NCBI GenBank assembly: GCA_050485645.1
Contig: JBJHBT010000061.1
Coordinates: forward strand, 1 to 7,423
DNA: 7,423 nucleotides
Source: JBJHBP01 sp050485645
GTDB lineage: Bacteria > Pseudomonadota > Gammaproteobacteria > Steroidobacterales > Rariloculaceae
Direction: 5' to 3'
In this document: positions 6,179 through 7,423 of the stretch, in pieces
How positions within the stretch are numbered: position 1 is the stretch's first letter
Layout: every line of letters begins with the position of its first letter
Position numbers and translations under genes: made by a program
The notes under the pieces: model-generated
The model's database searches: none
The model's input: only the letters and a program-made list of their open reading frames with translations
What the model was told of the DNA's origin: nothing

Positions 6179-6877
6179 ATGATCGATATCAGACCAGGGG
6201 AACAGCGAGGACATGAGAATCACGGCTGGCTCGACAGTCGCCATACGTTCTCGTTCGCCGACTACTACGATGAACGTTTCATGGGCTTCGGCCCTCTGCG
6301 CGTGATCAACGAGGATCGCGTGCAGCCGTCGCAAGGCTTCGGCACGCACAGCCATCGCGACATGGAGATCATCTCCTATGTTCTGGAGGGCGCTCTCGAA
6401 CACAAGGACAGTCTCGGCAACGGCTCAGTACTCCGGCCCGGCTACGTGCAACGGATGTCGGCCGGGACCGGGGTACGGCATAGCGAGTTCAACCCCTCCT
6501 CGTCAGAGTCAGTACATTTCCTGCAGATCTGGATCGTTCCCGAGCGTCGCGATCTGCCGCCCAGCTACGAAGAACGCGTCTTTCCGGACGACGAGAAGCG
6601 CGGCCGGCTGCGGTTGATCGCCTCGCGCGACGGCCGCGACGGTTCCGTTCTCATCCATCAGGACGTGGATCTCTATGCGGCGTTGCTCACCACAGGCGAC
6701 GTGCTCGCGCACGCTCCGGATGCCGGCCGCAGGATCTGGATTCAAGTCGCCCGCGGCATGGTGGTGGTCAACGGCGAGACACTGAACGCCGGCGACGGCG
6801 CAGTCATTGTCGACGAGGCGCGGATTTCCATCCGCGGCGGGCCGGGTGCCGAGGTCCTGCTGTTCGACATGGGGTAA
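6179..6877 (+). CDS. Pirin-family bicupin, YhaK/YhhW type
   Basis: This 232-residue protein has the normal length for the YhaK/YhhW branch of pirins. It opens MIDIRPGEQRG, then GWLDSRHTFSFADYYDERFM. Metal-site residues are His57 and His59 in FGTHSHRDMEI, and His101 and Glu103 in GVRHSEFN; the spacing matches the iron site of known pirins. IQVARGMVVVNGETLNAGDG begins the second cupin. YhhW and human pirin show quercetin 2,3-dioxygenase activity in vitro, and pirins also act as redox-sensing cofactors, so either an enzyme or a regulator is possible. GAGGT at 6167-6171 with a 7-nt spacer fixes the start; an upstream in-frame extension back to 6026 would overlap the XapX gene and is not supported. 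It lies 23 nt after XapX copy 2 and is the last intact gene of the operon. Confidence 0.92.
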   Translation: MIDIRPGEQRGHENHGWLDSRHTFSFADYYDERFMGFGPLRVINEDRVQPSQGFGTHSHRDMEIISYVLEGALEHKDSLGNGSVLRPGYVQRMSAGTGVRHSEFNPSSSESVHFLQIWIVPERRDLPPSYEERVFPDDEKRGRLRLIASRDGRDGSVLIHQDVDLYAALLTTGDVLAHAPDAGRRIWIQVARGMVVVNGETLNAGDGAVIVDEARISIRGGPGAEVLLFDMG

Positions 6878-6888
6878 GGGAACTCGCC

Positions 6889-6965
6889 ATGAAGCGTGCA
6901 CCGCCGGTTCGGCTTCTGCTGCGGGTGGTGCTGCTTGGCGCGTCGACCGCCCTCTCGGCGGGGAA
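6889..6965 (+). pseudogene. Probable truncated secreted or membrane protein gene (start only)
   Basis: A well-placed start follows the pirin stop by 11 nt, with AAGGGA at 6876-6881 and a 7-nt spacer. The first residues, MKRAPPVRLLLRVVLLGAST then ALSAG, look like a signal peptide or membrane anchor: a basic beginning, a hydrophobic core and small residues at the end. Beyond about residue 26 the frame runs on to 7329 but its composition becomes Arg/Ser-rich and unlike a real protein. That later stretch is antisense to an antitoxin remnant. The simplest reading is that the next gene of the operon was cut by a rearrangement near 6960-6995, leaving its signal segment. The right boundary given is approximate. 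A genuine but unfamiliar exported peptide cannot be excluded. Confidence 0.4.
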
Positions 6966-7040
6966 GTTTGTCTCGTGGAATAGAACATCCACGTCGCACC
7001 GCCGGATTGCGCCTGCCCGCTGGCCATTGCCTCGGCAAAG

Positions 7041-7229
7041 TAGGCTCCACCAGCGCACCATGCTCGGCTTCCCTTCCTGCGACGGCCGCAAGTCCATCTC
7101 GATGGCCAGGGCATTCTCCGCTGCGCGGTTCAATCATGCGGACAGGCTAAGACCAAGACGCTTGGCACTCGCGGCTGCTGCGTCGGTGACCTGCTCATCC
7201 AAAGCAACGCTCTGCTTTCTTACACTCAT
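7041..7229 (-). pseudogene. Decayed antitoxin-like gene (ribbon-helix-helix/VapB-like)
   Basis: On the minus strand, ATG at 7229 opens MSVRKQSVALDEQVTDAAAA followed by SAKRLGLSLSA, then TGA (7134-7136) exactly where the family has Trp (SLSAW). The same frame continues LNRAAENALAIE. The match then shifts frame near 7098 and continues DGLAAVAGREAEHGALVEP. A further shift near 7045 may recover AYFAEAMA. Put together these resemble small antitoxins with a LSAWL-RAAE-AL core and a GLAAV-EWEAEHG segment, which I know mainly from actinobacteria and some proteobacteria. One nonsense change and at least one single-base indel mean it cannot make the full protein. No toxin reading frame follows on its 3' side; that space is occupied by the truncated gene at 6889. 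Family assignment is by recognition only; the decayed state is directly visible. Confidence 0.65.
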
Positions 7230-7275
7230 GCGGCGGAGGGTAGTACCGCGTTCCTACCCGGCGCAAGCTACCGAT

Positions 7276-7299
7276 TCCGCCCCACTATCCGCCCCACTA
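7276..7299. repeat. Perfect 12-bp tandem direct repeat
   Basis: TCCGCCCCACTA occurs twice head to tail (7276-7287 and 7288-7299) with no mismatch. The second copy runs into the 8-bp palindrome CACTAGTG (7295-7302). The pair lies just outside or at the left end of the IS630-family element, so it may be a transposase-binding array or part of the terminal region. The repeat itself is certain; the role is inferred. Confidence 0.7.
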
Positions 7300-7423
7300 G
7301 TGTACCCCGCCATAATTAATATAAAATAAGGGCCTGTTGAATGAGGCGGACGGTGTCATGCGGGTTGCAGTCAGTATTGAGTTGGATGCGAAGGAGCGTC
7401 AGCGATTGGAACGACTTTCGCAA
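7298..7423 (+). mobile_element. Left end of an IS630-family insertion sequence (partial)
   Basis: The stretch from about 7298 to the window end contains a short AT-rich leader (7311-7329) and the start of an IS630-type transposase. IS630 elements insert at TA and duplicate it; a TA lies at 7298-7299 within CACTAGTG, which makes this a candidate border. The exact terminal inverted repeat cannot be defined because the right end is outside the window. The boundary could lie up to about 25 bp to the left if the tandem repeat belongs to the element. Confidence 0.55.
7358..7423 (+). CDS. IS630-family transposase, N-terminal part (runs off right edge)
   Basis: The window ends after 22 codons, reading MRVAVSIELDAKERQRLERL then SQ. 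This is the recognisable opening of IS630-type transposases (a short MRVA-x-IxL strand followed by an acidic/basic helix ExxxLERL), which continue into a helix-turn-helix and then the DDE catalytic domain beyond the edge. GAGG at 7343-7346 with an 11-nt spacer is a moderate ribosome site. The AT-rich stretch at 7311-7329, including TATAAAAT at 7320-7327, is a possible promoter -10 region, though no matching -35 is clear. Whether the transposase is intact cannot be judged here. Confidence 0.72.
   Translation, partial: MRVAVSIELDAKERQRLERLSQ

Noticed and set aside
6947..6961. CCGCC-N5-GGCGG inverted repeat as a terminator behind the pirin
   Set aside because: It lies inside the truncated coding segment, the arms are short and no T-run follows.
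6889..7329. 146-codon plus-strand frame taken as one intact protein
   Set aside because: Only the first 25 or so residues look like protein; the rest is antisense to the antitoxin remnant and compositionally unlike a folded protein.

Overview
The window looks like an accessory region of a GC-rich proteobacterium, probably a beta- or gammaproteobacterium of Burkholderia or Xanthomonas type. This rests on GC-rich third codon positions, strong Shine-Dalgarno sequences and the gene families present; it is an inference, and the species cannot be named from the sequence. The region is a mosaic of small hydrolase and transporter operons, bordered on the right by gene debris and the start of an IS630-family transposase.

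Left part (1-2195). A divergent pair opens the window. A minus-strand YcaC-like isochorismatase-fold hydrolase runs off the left edge (1-196). A plus-strand operon encodes an alpha/beta hydrolase of the non-heme chloroperoxidase/arylesterase type (488-1312) and a second YcaC-like hydrolase (1328-2041). The intergenic stretch 197-487 must hold the control region; it carries a 9-bp direct repeat spaced one helical turn apart. The left operon ends in a 37-codon remnant that reads as the N-terminus of a pirin (2082-2195) and is cut off abruptly.

Central part (2231-6877). A tightly packed operon encodes a YtcJ-like metal-dependent amidohydrolase with an unusual His/Cys-rich tail (2231-4084), an MFS_3-type exporter with a cytosolic C-terminal domain (4101-5756), two tandem XapX-domain (DUF1427) mini membrane proteins (5770-6000 and 5997-6155) and a YhaK/YhhW-type pirin bicupin (6179-6877). 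Gaps are 23 nt or less and one junction overlaps, so the genes are probably co-transcribed. A small-molecule amide or ester conversion coupled to export is a reasonable guess; no substrate can be read from the sequence.

Right part (6878-7423). A well-initiated secreted or membrane protein gene (6889-about 6965) appears truncated after its signal-like segment. It abuts a decayed minus-strand antitoxin-like gene (about 7041-7229) that has an in-frame TGA at an expected Trp codon and at least one frameshift. A perfect 12-bp tandem duplication (7276-7299) and an AT-rich stretch lead into the N-terminus of an IS630-family transposase (7358 to the window end). No tRNA, rRNA, CRISPR array or convincing terminator was seen.
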